DNA of 64,000 bases, from assembly GCF_947500045.1 (NCBI RefSeq), contig NZ_CANMQQ010000006.1:1-64000 (forward strand). Direction: 5' to 3'. A model generated the notes under the pieces. The model was not told where the DNA came from. It searched no databases and saw only the letters and a program-made list of their open reading frames with translations. This DNA comes from an uncultured Ruegeria sp. (GTDB lineage: Bacteria > Pseudomonadota > Alphaproteobacteria > Rhodobacterales > Rhodobacteraceae). This document shows, in pieces, positions 44,001-51,652 of the stretch. Every line of letters starts with the position of its first letter. Within the stretch, counting starts at the first letter, position 1. The position numbers and the translations under genes were made by a program.

Positions 44001-44292
44001 CGTCGTTGAAATAGCCGAACGCTTTCAGATGGTTGGCGCGATCCACGGGGTCGGCAGGAATCTCCGAGAGGACCGGGTTCACAAACCCATCCCGGATCGC
44101 ATCCAACATCGCTTGAAACTCACCCATCGCATTCACGATGCTTTCAGGATGCTCCGACCGGTGGAAGCTGAGTGCACGCATCGGCGTGACCTGCGCCAGA
44201 TCGGGGGTCCGATCCTGCCGCGCCAGCCGCTCCAGCGGGTACGACCCCATGTGAACCGGTCGGCTCTTGTCCGAGAAAAAGCGGATCCCCAT
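41080..44292 (-). CDS. Self-sufficient reductive dehalogenase fused to a ferredoxin reductase module
   Basis: A 1070-residue cytosolic protein matching the BhbA/NpRdhA class of catabolic reductive dehalogenases. Residues about 1-550 form the cobalamin-binding domain, which contains an internal duplication (about 197-267 against 470-548). Two [4Fe-4S] motifs follow: CGSCNKCARECPSGA near 558 and C...CGRCMKTCPWN near 594-615. Then comes an FMN/NAD reductase module (about 745-985, QYSM and GGGIGITPMIAFAH) and a C-terminal plant-type [2Fe-2S] ferredoxin (CSDGICGVCKCG...C). No Tat signal and no RdhB anchor, unlike respiratory enzymes. ATG 44292 has AAGAGG six bases upstream. It should remove halogen from an aromatic using NAD(P)H. 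The divergent LysR gene is the likely regulator. Confidence 0.92.
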   Translation of the reverse strand: MGIRFFSDKSRPVHMGSYPLERLARQDRTPDLAQVTPMRALSFHRSEHPESIVNAMGEFQAMLDAIRDGFVNPVLSEIPADPVDRANHLKAFGYFNDASMMGCGPLPSDAMLAEPRRNPDIDRLANALRTRQTKTLASGIDVIMADLKESMEAAPRPIGSHRHAIVFLYEFNRDPNPSEPGADWIMDAQDHRACLLATENAVVIANYIRLLGFDARAHTAMSSEVDLGKLAVAAGLASVEDGAVVVPWLGKRFGLAAVTTEMEIAHDRPLRPIAEQPWLRTQGPAWWLGAGFAKNALNRDAYAKRRYVDGAHPFEKLKRVDSPTTYIDEDNVARVPKRADMFARAQFGDMGKSLQDATKGGHYVRKSAPSFAQRRALGAFVLLQDGDSAEVERPSDADRNAANIKAATYFLGADAVGLSRCPEWSWYSHDATGEEIVPPHDQAISMIIDQGYETMEGSSGDDWIAVSQSMRAYLRFSLLGGVIAQQIRNLGYKAKAHTVMDGEVLQPPLLLLSGLGEVSRIGEVILNPYLGPRLKSGAVTTDMPMAHDKPIDFGLQTFCGSCNKCARECPSGAITAGPKLMFNGYEIWKSDSQKCATYRITTPGGAMCGRCMKTCPWNLEGLFKERPFRWAAMNIPQAAPALAKLDDVVGNGGLNDTKKWWWDIELEPDGAYRPSQHPLNRRDLQKDLDLKYEDQTLAVYPAPLAPHPWPYPFIMDREAGIAAYEAMVTAEDYKTRKAAGDMSVIHRYQVAGDAPVMRVELTKVDQMTTDVTKYEFSTLDGAPLPEWTAGAHLDVLVSPEFLRQYSMSGDPSDRGTYQIGVLREDEGRGGSALLHRIFNEGRKVFISKPINHFELDETATKTFLMGGGIGITPMIAFAHRLHGLGKPFELHYSASTRAGAGYLDDLAAMPWADHVHYHFSDEGTRADLAVVLGGYQDGWHVYTCGPDRFMDGVIQAAEQQGFPEEARHLEYFSVPEQPEYENHPFTLKLTKSGRDLIVPADKDAAQVLNEAGFHVDVKCSDGICGVCKCGVISGEIEHRDFVLSNKQREGAIILCQSRAAEPDGVIEIDL

Positions 44293-44345
44293 CGCGCACC
44301 TCTTGCTTGCTGTATTCCCCCTACTCTGGCATGGACACCAAAACC

Positions 44346-44355
44346 ATTCATGAAT
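44346..44355. promoter_or_regulatory. Palindrome between rdhA-like gene and LysR gene
   Basis: ATTCATGAAT is a perfect 10-base palindrome in the 76-base divergent gap, 14 bases before the LysR start codon. An ATGA-N4-TCAT repeat overlaps it. It is the best candidate operator here. Confidence 0.5.
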
Positions 44356-44368
44356 AATCATAGATAGT

Positions 44369-45271
44369 ATGAGTAAAATCGATTTCACCGAACTGGATGG
44401 CAAGGTTCTACGGGTATTCTTGACGATACTCGAGGAAAGCTCGGTCTCGAAAGCCGCCGACCGTCTGGGGGTTACGCAATCGGCCATCAGCCATACGCTG
44501 GGCAAGTTGCGGCAGGTGCTGGGTGATCCGCTGTTTGTCCGATCCGGTCAGGGACTGACCCCGACTGAGCGCGCGCTGTCACTGAAAGAGCCTGTACAAC
44601 AGGTGTTGGATAACATGCGCGCCCTGACCGAGGGCCGCCCGTTTAACCCACTGTCCGAACAAATGGACATCCAGATCGCCACCAACGACATGCCGCGTGA
44701 GCTAATATTTCCCTTTCTTCTGCGGACGACGCGCAACGAGGGCGTCCGATTGCAGCTTGAATTCATTCCTTCCGGCGTTCCCGACCCGGACTTGCTGCGC
44801 AGCGGTCGATGTCAGTTGATGCTAACTCCGTTGCCTCCGGATGGACCGGATATCTTTCAGAAACGCCTGATCACCAGCCCTCTGATGGTGTTCTACGATG
44901 CCACGCATCGCGATCCACCCAAGGACTGGCAGACCTATTGCAACTGCGACCATGTCGAGGTGCGCTTTGCCGATGGGCGCAACGCGCGTGCCGTGATGCG
45001 GGGCGTGGACCAAAGCCAGATCAGACCGCCCGTCGTTACCCTGCCCCATTTCAACGCCATCCCGCCCTTTGTGAAAGGCAGCGACTTGATCTCGACCGAT
45101 ACGGAATTGATGAAACGCGGACCGCTGGCCGCGCTGGACTGCGCGCCGCTGCCGTTCAAATGCGAGCCGGTGTCGATCTACATGGTCTGGCATCAACGAT
45201 CAGCCAACGATCCAGCACATCGTTGGTTGCGAGATCGGATCGAGGCCATTGCCGCAACGCTTCAGAACTGA
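44369..45271 (+). CDS. LysR-family regulator divergent from the dehalogenase
   Basis: A 300-residue LysR-type regulator of the NodD/PcpR-like group. The helix-turn-helix is FTELDGKVLRVFLTILEESSVSKAADRLGVTQSAISHTLGKLRQVLGDPLFVRSGQGLTPTERA at residues 6-70, and the sensor domain starts near 92. Regulators of this group often respond to aromatic or chlorinated phenols, which agrees with control of the adjacent dehalogenase (inference). Its 3' end overlaps the convergent LysR gene by 10 bases. Confidence 0.9.
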   Translation: MSKIDFTELDGKVLRVFLTILEESSVSKAADRLGVTQSAISHTLGKLRQVLGDPLFVRSGQGLTPTERALSLKEPVQQVLDNMRALTEGRPFNPLSEQMDIQIATNDMPRELIFPFLLRTTRNEGVRLQLEFIPSGVPDPDLLRSGRCQLMLTPLPPDGPDIFQKRLITSPLMVFYDATHRDPPKDWQTYCNCDHVEVRFADGRNARAVMRGVDQSQIRPPVVTLPHFNAIPPFVKGSDLISTDTELMKRGPLAALDCAPLPFKCEPVSIYMVWHQRSANDPAHRWLRDRIEAIAATLQN

Positions 45272-46113
45272 GACAGCAGCCAATCGCGCATCTGTTGCAC
45301 CAGCTCGGGTTGGCGTGGCTTCTGTGGGGTGACGATGAAAAAACTGAGATCATCAACCAGCACCTCAGATAGCGGCTGCATCAACCGGCCCGAGGCCAGT
45401 TCAGCCGACACAAGCGGCGCATTGGCCAGCGCAAAACCCTGCCCCGAAATAGCGGCGTCAATCGCCAGACTGGTCTGACTGAAACTCATCATCCGTGGCC
45501 GTCCCTGGACCCCGACGCGTTCCAGAAACAGAGGCCACAGCCCGTGTGAATCGCTAAGTAGAACGTGCTGCATCAAATCGTCAGGACCAGAGATTTGCGA
45601 TGCCAGTTCCGGGCTGCCAACAACAACGAACTCGGTCGAGAAAAGTGGTGTGGCTTTTAATCCCCGTGCAACTGGTGACCGGGTTTGACGCACTGCGATG
45701 TCGATCCCGTCCGACTGGAAATCAGCCAGTCGTTCACGCGCGTCGACCTGAACCGAGATATCGGGAAAGCGGGACACAAAATCGTTCAGGCGGGGCACTA
45801 GCCATTTTGAGGCAAAGCTGGGCGTGACCGAGATCGTGATCTGCCGCTGATCGGACAGTTCATCGACGGCTTCCTCGATCAAATGAAACGCCCGGCGCAG
45901 AGGCGCGTGGAACCGGCGTCCGGCTTCGGTCAAGCGCAACCCACGCGGAAGCCGTTCGAACAGTGCAATCCCCAGTCGCGCCTCAAGCCCGCGCACCTGT
46001 TGTGCAACCGCCCCCTGAGTGACGCCAATTTCTTCGGCGGCCAGACGAAAGTTCAAGTGACGCGCCGAGGCTTCGAAGGCGCGCATCGCGTTGAGAGGTG
46101 GAAGAGCAGACAT
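45262..46113 (-). CDS. GcvA-like LysR-family regulator
   Basis: A 283-residue regulator beginning LPPLNAMRAFEASARHLNFRLAAEEIGVTQGAVAQQVRGLEARLGIALFERLPRGLRLTEAG, the GcvA-type helix-turn-helix. The sensor domain begins near residue 92 (ITISVTPSFASKWLVPRL). It is divergent from the SDR gene, 103 bases away, so the SDR is its probable target. Confidence 0.9.
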   Translation of the reverse strand: MSALPPLNAMRAFEASARHLNFRLAAEEIGVTQGAVAQQVRGLEARLGIALFERLPRGLRLTEAGRRFHAPLRRAFHLIEEAVDELSDQRQITISVTPSFASKWLVPRLNDFVSRFPDISVQVDARERLADFQSDGIDIAVRQTRSPVARGLKATPLFSTEFVVVGSPELASQISGPDDLMQHVLLSDSHGLWPLFLERVGVQGRPRMMSFSQTSLAIDAAISGQGFALANAPLVSAELASGRLMQPLSEVLVDDLSFFIVTPQKPRQPELVQQMRDWLLSQF

Positions 46114-46122
46114 CCCCTGACT

Positions 46123-46135
46123 GTAGATTTTCTAC
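46123..46135. promoter_or_regulatory. Inverted repeat between GcvA-like gene and SDR gene
   Basis: GTAGA - TTT - TCTAC is a perfect 5-3-5 repeat, 10 bases from the regulator start. It fits a LysR half-site arrangement only loosely. Confidence 0.4.
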
Positions 46136-46216
46136 TGCCATTGTGCAACAGAACTGATTAGTCAAACTGGCATTGTTCCTCCATCTTCAAGCAGTACAAC
46201 GCAAAGGAGCGTGAAG

Positions 46217-46918
46217 ATGGAAAAAGTAGCTTTGATCACCGCAGGCGGCAGCGGTATGGGCGCGGATTCGGCCCGCAGGCTGGCAGCAGATGGGTTCAAG
46301 GTTGGCATCCTGTCCTCGTCCGGCAAGGGTGAGGCACTAGCTAAAGAATTCGGTGGTGTGGGCGTGACCGGATCAAACCAGTCCACCGACGATCTGCAAA
46401 AGCTGATCGATGCGGCCATGAATCATTGGGGTCGCGTTGACGTGCTGGTCAATTCCGCAGGCCATGGCCCCCGCGCTGACGTGCTGGATCTGAGCGATGA
46501 GGATTGGCACACCGGCATGGATGTTTATTTCATGAATGCCGTACGCCCCACCCGACTGGTGACGCCGATCATGCAGGAACAAGGCGGCGGGTCGATCATT
46601 AATATCTCGACCTTTGCGGCGTTCGAGCCTGATCCGGTTTTTCCGACTTCGGGCGTATTCCGCGCCGGGCTTGCGGCGTTCACCAAGCTTTACTCGGACA
46701 AATACGCCGCCGAGAACATTCGCATGAACAACGTCTTGCCCGGCTTCATCGACAGCCTGCCTGAAAAGGAAGAGTTTCGCGCGCGCATCCCGCTAGGCCG
46801 TTATGGGCGCAGCTATGATGAAATCGCCTCGGTCGTGGCAATGCTCGCCTCAGAGGGTGGCGGATATATCACCGGGCAGAACATCCGTGTCGATGGTGGC
46901 ATCACACGTTCTGTCTAA
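46217..46918 (+). CDS. Atypical short-chain dehydrogenase/reductase family protein
   Basis: A 233-residue SDR-fold protein. It keeps the cofactor motif LITAGGSGMGADSAR, NSAG near residue 80, IINIST near 126 and the C-terminal ITGQNIRVDGG. The catalytic Y-x3-K is missing: the helix reads FPTSGVFRAGLAAFTK, with Ser and Arg where Tyr and Lys should be. I have seen this FPTSGVFRAGL form in related proteins, so it is a conserved variant, not a sequencing error. ATG 46217 has AAAGGAG seven bases upstream. Reaction unknown; it might bind a ligand or use other acid-base residues. Confidence 0.88.
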   Translation: MEKVALITAGGSGMGADSARRLAADGFKVGILSSSGKGEALAKEFGGVGVTGSNQSTDDLQKLIDAAMNHWGRVDVLVNSAGHGPRADVLDLSDEDWHTGMDVYFMNAVRPTRLVTPIMQEQGGGSIINISTFAAFEPDPVFPTSGVFRAGLAAFTKLYSDKYAAENIRMNNVLPGFIDSLPEKEEFRARIPLGRYGRSYDEIASVVAMLASEGGGYITGQNIRVDGGITRSV

Positions 46919-46920
46919 GG

Positions 46921-48192
46921 TCAGAAGCGTGCCTTAACAAAATGCGTCAGCGCCGCGCCGGTTTCAAAGAATGCGCGGCGCAGGCCGGTCCAGTTTTCAC
47001 TATACTCCGACACTGGCGGTACCGGCAGCAGGGACGGATCGTCATTCAGCAGGCTTTCGGCCATCAAGCGTCCGAATACGGTACCCGGCCCGATCCCACG
47101 CCCCGAGAACCCATGCGCGGCCAGCGCATTCGGGCCAATCTGAGTGATCTTTGGAATGTGGTCCGAGGTCATGGCTATCCGCCCGTGCCAACCCTGGGTC
47201 AAAGGCTGATCTGCCAGTTGCGGATAAAGCGCTGCCAGTTTCCGTCTGACCCAAGCTTTGTGGGCGAAGCTTCCAGCACTACTCAGATCGCCCATTCCGC
47301 CGATAATGAACCGCCCGGCCTCATCCAACCTGAAGGACGTCATGATCAGGCCCGTATCCCAGCACCCCTCGCCTTTGGGTAATATGCTGGCCCGCAGGTT
47401 ATGCGACAACGGCGCAGTAGCGTATTGAAAATAGTAGACTGGAACGTAGTCGGGCACAGTGTCTGCCATGCCCTGATGATAGGCGTTGGTTGCCTGAATG
47501 ACCGATTTCGCGCGCACGGTTGCACCATTTCCACGCAAAACCCACATTTCCGCTTCTTGCTGCAGGGATTCAATCGGGCTCTGAGTGTATATCTGCGCAC
47601 CTGCATCTTGGGCCGCGCGAGCCAGGCCCACCGCATAGGCCTGTGGCTGGATCGTGCCCGCGCGGGGATCAAACAAAGCGCCATGGATGGCGAGACTGCC
47701 GGTGCGCTGGCGCGACGTATCAGCGTCAAGCAGTTTGACCGGCACGCCGGAGGTGCTGAGCTGTGTATGACGTGTACGCAGGTCACCAAAGCCCTTGGCC
47801 GAATGGGCACAATGCAAGGTGCCATGCCTCACGGGCTCGCAGTCAATCTTATGCGTATCGATCAGGTCAAAGACCTCTGAAGGGGCGATGGCCAGCAGAT
47901 CGATCAACCGATCACCTGCCACTTGCCCAAGATGCGCCCGGATTTGATCGGGTGGCAACCAAAGCCCTGCATTGACCAGTCCGACATTCCGCCCCGATCC
48001 GCCGTGACCGATCTGATGCGCTTCGAGCAAGCAAACCGAAGCGCCTGATTTTGCGGCCATCAAAGCAGCGGAACACCCGGTATATCCGCCACCGATCACC
48101 GCAAGATCAACGGCTATGTCACCGGAAAGCCTTTGCGTGTCGACCCGTTCGCGACAGGTTTGCCGCCATAACGATTGATCATAGTCGCGCAT
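46921..48192 (-). CDS. FAD-dependent oxidoreductase (D-amino-acid-oxidase/PuuB-like)
   Basis: About 423 residues. The FAD-binding motif is VDLAVIGGGYTGCSAALMAAKSGASVCLLEA near residue 28, followed by GHGGSGRNVGLVNAGLW, typical of gamma-glutamylputrescine oxidase and related amine oxidases, and HGFSGRGIGPGTVFGRLMAE near 362. It should oxidise a secondary amine or amino acid. ATG 48192 has GAGG eight bases upstream. It lies 41 bases after the acyltransferase gene and probably belongs to the same transcript. Confidence 0.9.
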   Translation of the reverse strand: MRDYDQSLWRQTCRERVDTQRLSGDIAVDLAVIGGGYTGCSAALMAAKSGASVCLLEAHQIGHGGSGRNVGLVNAGLWLPPDQIRAHLGQVAGDRLIDLLAIAPSEVFDLIDTHKIDCEPVRHGTLHCAHSAKGFGDLRTRHTQLSTSGVPVKLLDADTSRQRTGSLAIHGALFDPRAGTIQPQAYAVGLARAAQDAGAQIYTQSPIESLQQEAEMWVLRGNGATVRAKSVIQATNAYHQGMADTVPDYVPVYYFQYATAPLSHNLRASILPKGEGCWDTGLIMTSFRLDEAGRFIIGGMGDLSSAGSFAHKAWVRRKLAALYPQLADQPLTQGWHGRIAMTSDHIPKITQIGPNALAAHGFSGRGIGPGTVFGRLMAESLLNDDPSLLPVPPVSEYSENWTGLRRAFFETGAALTHFVKARF

Positions 48193-48233
48193 GCCCAACC
48201 CTCGTCAGAATATTGCCGATCATCGGGCCGGAC

Positions 48234-49268
48234 CTAGCCGGTTGCAAGAGCGCGCTGGTCGGCCCGCCCCATTGCGATCAAGAACGCATCCGTGTCTTGC
48301 AAGGTCTGGAACGAAGCCTTGTTCGCCATGCCCCGCCAGTTCCCCAATGTCAGCGATTGCGCCACCGCGCCTCCCAGCGTTGCACCTGGGCCGGTAACGA
48401 TGAACAGGTCGGGCGCAAATTCACGTGCAGCCGTTTGGATGGCGTATGTGAAATCATAGGTCTCGGTCACCTGATGTCCAAGTGTATACGCCCACAGTGC
48501 CCTCGTATCCGTGGCCCCGGGCCACCAGATCTTGCCACGCCCGTCAATCATCGGCTGCCTGGGCTGTTCAAAGAGATCAGGCCCGAGTTGCTCCCGGCCC
48601 TCCGCTGCTACTGGGGCCTGCAACGCGGTGTGAAACGCAGCGTGATTGGCGAGCCGCAACGGGAACCGATCCTGCAGAGCGGGATGGTTGGATTCAAACG
48701 CCTTTAACCCGGCCTCATTACCAGCAAGCACCAGCATCCCGCCCAGATCGATCGACAGTGAAAGAGTATGTCCTTTCATTGCGTTGATCCGCGTCACATC
48801 GTTCAGCAACACAGACTTGCGCGCCGGATCGTTCGCCCAATCTTCGTCAACGAAAGGATATACCAGTTGCCCGCCAATCAGATGCTCTTGCATCAGGGTG
48901 CCCATCGTGTTGACCACGCGAAAGCCGTTCTCAGGGGTCAACGCCCCGGCAACCGCCAATGCGATATACCACCCCATCGAGTTTCCGGTGACCGCGACCA
49001 CCTCGATATCCCCGGCCAGCGCCTGTGCATCTGCCAATGACGCCGCATATATAAGGGGTGAAGCCACGTCGCCGCCCGAATATTTCCCAACGCTATAGCG
49101 ACCGGCCCCATCCAGCGCTGTAAGCGTCTCTTGTCCCGTTTCTGCTCGGATAGCGTCAAAACGGTGGAACAGATCCATTCGATCAGGGTGGTGCCGATGC
49201 AGATAGCCCAACTCAGGCTTGTTGTAGGTGCCCCTACCTGGACAGATGACAACAGCCGTGCGGGTCAT
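48234..49268 (-). CDS. FabD-like acyltransferase
   Basis: A 344-residue protein with the malonyl/acyl-CoA:ACP transacylase fold. The nucleophile is Ser97 in VTGNSMGWYIALAVAGAL (GxSxG), and the partner histidine is His213 in ANHAAFHTAL. The N-terminus VVICPGRGTYNKPELGYL is the family 'PGQG' motif in altered form. It is coupled to the E1 gene by an ATGA overlap. The housekeeping fabD normally lies by fabG, so this copy is specialised. It may move a branched or other acyl group made by the E1 enzyme onto a carrier (inference). Confidence 0.82.
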   Translation of the reverse strand: MTRTAVVICPGRGTYNKPELGYLHRHHPDRMDLFHRFDAIRAETGQETLTALDGAGRYSVGKYSGGDVASPLIYAASLADAQALAGDIEVVAVTGNSMGWYIALAVAGALTPENGFRVVNTMGTLMQEHLIGGQLVYPFVDEDWANDPARKSVLLNDVTRINAMKGHTLSLSIDLGGMLVLAGNEAGLKAFESNHPALQDRFPLRLANHAAFHTALQAPVAAEGREQLGPDLFEQPRQPMIDGRGKIWWPGATDTRALWAYTLGHQVTETYDFTYAIQTAAREFAPDLFIVTGPGATLGGAVAQSLTLGNWRGMANKASFQTLQDTDAFLIAMGRADQRALATG

Positions 49269-51457
49269 GATTTACCTCCGGTCAAAGCCAATGCGGCGGA
49301 GACAATTCCGTCCTTGGTAGGAAGAGAGGCCGCATAGGCCGGGCCGGTCGCAATAAAGCAATCCTCGGCCACAACACGAGCGGTTGGGATAGAGGGACTT
49401 TCTTCGACGAAGAAAGTCATCAGCGCCTCAGATTGGCTGCCGGTACGTCGACATTCATCAACGATCAAAATGTGTTTGCACATTTTGGTGGCCTCGCGCA
49501 GCGCATCGGTCGGTAACGGCGCCAACCAGCGAATGTCGATGATCCGGGTTTTCAAACCTGCCGCTTCAAGTTCCGGCAAGGCCTGTCGTGATAGGTAGTG
49601 CCCGTTGCCATAGGTCACAATTGCCAGATCAGTTCCCCGACCATGTATGCCAATTTCGCCCAGCGCGATCTTCTGATCGGGAGACGGATAAGTGGTCATC
49701 CATTCCCCATCCTGCGCCCCATGCAAATCACGCATCGGGTAGAGCGCGATCGGTTCGAGAAATACAACCACGCGCTGCTCCTCTCGCGCCAGTCGCACGC
49801 ATTCACGTAGCATCTGCGCCGCGTCCGCCCCGGTCGAGGGGCACGCGATGATCACACCCGGAATATCCCGCAAAACAGCTAAAGAGTTGTCATTGTGGAA
49901 ATGTCCACCAAACCCTTTCTGATATCCCAAACCAGCGATCCGCAGCACCATTGGGTTGGTGAACTGCCCGTTTGAAAAGAACGGCAACGTGGCAGCCTCG
50001 CCCCTTATCTGGTCCTCGGCATTGTGCAGATAGGCCAGAAACTGGATTTCGGGGATCGGGACGAACCCGTTATGGCCCATGCCGATGGCAAGACCCAGAA
50101 TGGATTGCTCATCCAGCAAGGTGTCGATCACCCTGTCCGGGCCAAAGCGCTGCTGCAGCTTCTGCGTCACGCCATAAACACCGCCCTTGCGGCCCACGTC
50201 CTCACCCATGCAGATGACTTCGCTATGCTCCAGCATCAGATCGGTCAGCGCCCAGTTGATCAGGCGGCTCATGGGTTGTCGTTCAACCATCGCGCGCATA
50301 TCCCCGCCAAAGGCTTTCGCGCGCACCTCGGCGCTTGGGCCATTGGTCGGCTTGCAGGGGCGCTTTGGTGGGATCAGGCTCGCCATAACCTCGGACGCAT
50401 CGACCAAATGCGGACGGCTGGCGGCCTCTGTGGCTACGCGATCCGTTCTGGCGCAGGTGTCGCGATAGATATCCAGCGCCTGATCCGGCAACAGCACACC
50501 GGCCTGGTCAAGCAAGCGCACAGTATGCAGCAACGGATCGTTGGCTTCATCTGCCTCGACTTCGGATTTCGGCAGATAGGTAGTCGGCACATCCGCTCCG
50601 GCATGGCCATAAAGACGAACGGTTTTTAGGTGCAGGAAGGCCGGTTTCCGGCGCCTGCGGACATAGTCGGCGGCCTCACTAGCAACCGCATAAGTCTCAT
50701 AAACGTCCAGCCCATTGGCCTGAAAATACTTGATCCCCGGACGATGCTCCATCGACGCCTGGATCCAGCCCTTGGGTGTTTTGACCGAAATACCAATTCC
50801 ATTGTCTTCACACACGAACAACAGCGGCAACGGCGTCGACTGCACGCTGGTCCAACCAGCCGTGTTGATCGCACCCTGAGCCGTGGAGTGATTGGCCGAC
50901 GCATCCCCAAACGAGCACATCGCAATCCCGTCTTCCGGTAACACACAATGCTCGGGCGCATGTCGACGCGCAGCACCAAGCGCATAGGCTGCACCGACCG
51001 CTTTCGGCAAATGGCTTGCAATGGTTGAGGTTTGAGGTGGGATCATCAGCGCCTTTGATCCCAACACCTTATGCCGCCCGCCCGAAGTGGGGTCCTCACG
51101 CGAACACGCGAAACTAAGCAGCATGTCCCAAGCGATCTGCTGCCCTGGCACCTGTTCAGACCGCGAGATCTGAAAGGCCGCGTCCCGATAATGGAGGAAC
51201 GCAATATCGGTTGGCCGCAGCGCATGTGCGACGGCAGCCATCCCTTCATGCCCGGACGAGCCGATGGTGTAGAACCCCTGCCCAGCCTTCTGCATCGCCC
51301 GGCTGGTTCGATCCAGCGCTCGGCTGAGAACCTGTGATCGAAACAACGAAACGGCATCCGTGTCACTCAACCCTTCACACGGCGGCGCGCCGTCGGGATA
51401 ATCGCGATCTGCGACACGGGTCAGAAAATTCTCATGTACGATCTGGGCGCGGTCCAT
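49265..51457 (-). CDS. Fused alpha-beta E1 2-oxoacid dehydrogenase (TPP-dependent)
   Basis: A 730-residue protein joining E1-alpha (about 1-350) and E1-beta (about 385-730) of branched-chain 2-oxoacid dehydrogenase type. The TPP motif is MCSFGDASANHSTAQGAINTA near residue 180 and the alpha part begins with GQGFYTIGSSGHEGMAAVA. The beta part has ICMGEDVGRKGGVYGVTQKLQQRFG near 418 and LDEQSILGLAIGMGHNG near 449. No E2 or E3 gene is nearby; the next gene is an acyltransferase with a 4-base overlap. It decarboxylates a 2-oxoacid; the acyl acceptor is unknown. Confidence 0.9.
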   Translation of the reverse strand: MDRAQIVHENFLTRVADRDYPDGAPPCEGLSDTDAVSLFRSQVLSRALDRTSRAMQKAGQGFYTIGSSGHEGMAAVAHALRPTDIAFLHYRDAAFQISRSEQVPGQQIAWDMLLSFACSREDPTSGGRHKVLGSKALMIPPQTSTIASHLPKAVGAAYALGAARRHAPEHCVLPEDGIAMCSFGDASANHSTAQGAINTAGWTSVQSTPLPLLFVCEDNGIGISVKTPKGWIQASMEHRPGIKYFQANGLDVYETYAVASEAADYVRRRRKPAFLHLKTVRLYGHAGADVPTTYLPKSEVEADEANDPLLHTVRLLDQAGVLLPDQALDIYRDTCARTDRVATEAASRPHLVDASEVMASLIPPKRPCKPTNGPSAEVRAKAFGGDMRAMVERQPMSRLINWALTDLMLEHSEVICMGEDVGRKGGVYGVTQKLQQRFGPDRVIDTLLDEQSILGLAIGMGHNGFVPIPEIQFLAYLHNAEDQIRGEAATLPFFSNGQFTNPMVLRIAGLGYQKGFGGHFHNDNSLAVLRDIPGVIIACPSTGADAAQMLRECVRLAREEQRVVVFLEPIALYPMRDLHGAQDGEWMTTYPSPDQKIALGEIGIHGRGTDLAIVTYGNGHYLSRQALPELEAAGLKTRIIDIRWLAPLPTDALREATKMCKHILIVDECRRTGSQSEALMTFFVEESPSIPTARVVAEDCFIATGPAYAASLPTKDGIVSAALALTGGKS

Positions 51458-51590
51458 GGCTCTCGCTTTTGTCTGGTCTGTGTCATCGGTCTTGGCCGAC
51501 CGCGGCGCGGGCGCTGCCCGCTTGCTGATTTGTCCCGCGCTCCTGTGTGAATTTCAAGGTCACGGATAGTGTTAGTGTGTTCTTGCAGTC

Positions 51591-51604
51591 ATCGCTCTGG
51601 CGAT
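51591..51604. promoter_or_regulatory. Inverted repeat upstream of LysR gene
   Basis: ATCGC - TCTG - GCGAT is a perfect 5-4-5 repeat in the divergent gap between the E1 operon and the LysR gene, a candidate operator for both. Confidence 0.4.
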
Positions 51605-51652
51605 AGGAAAAAACCAGTGCTATTGCGTTGATAAGGTATGAGGATAAGTCAT

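Noticed and set aside
44293-44505. 71-codon N-terminal extension of the dehalogenase
   Set aside because: It overlaps the divergent LysR gene and the operator; ATG 44292 has a good ribosome site.
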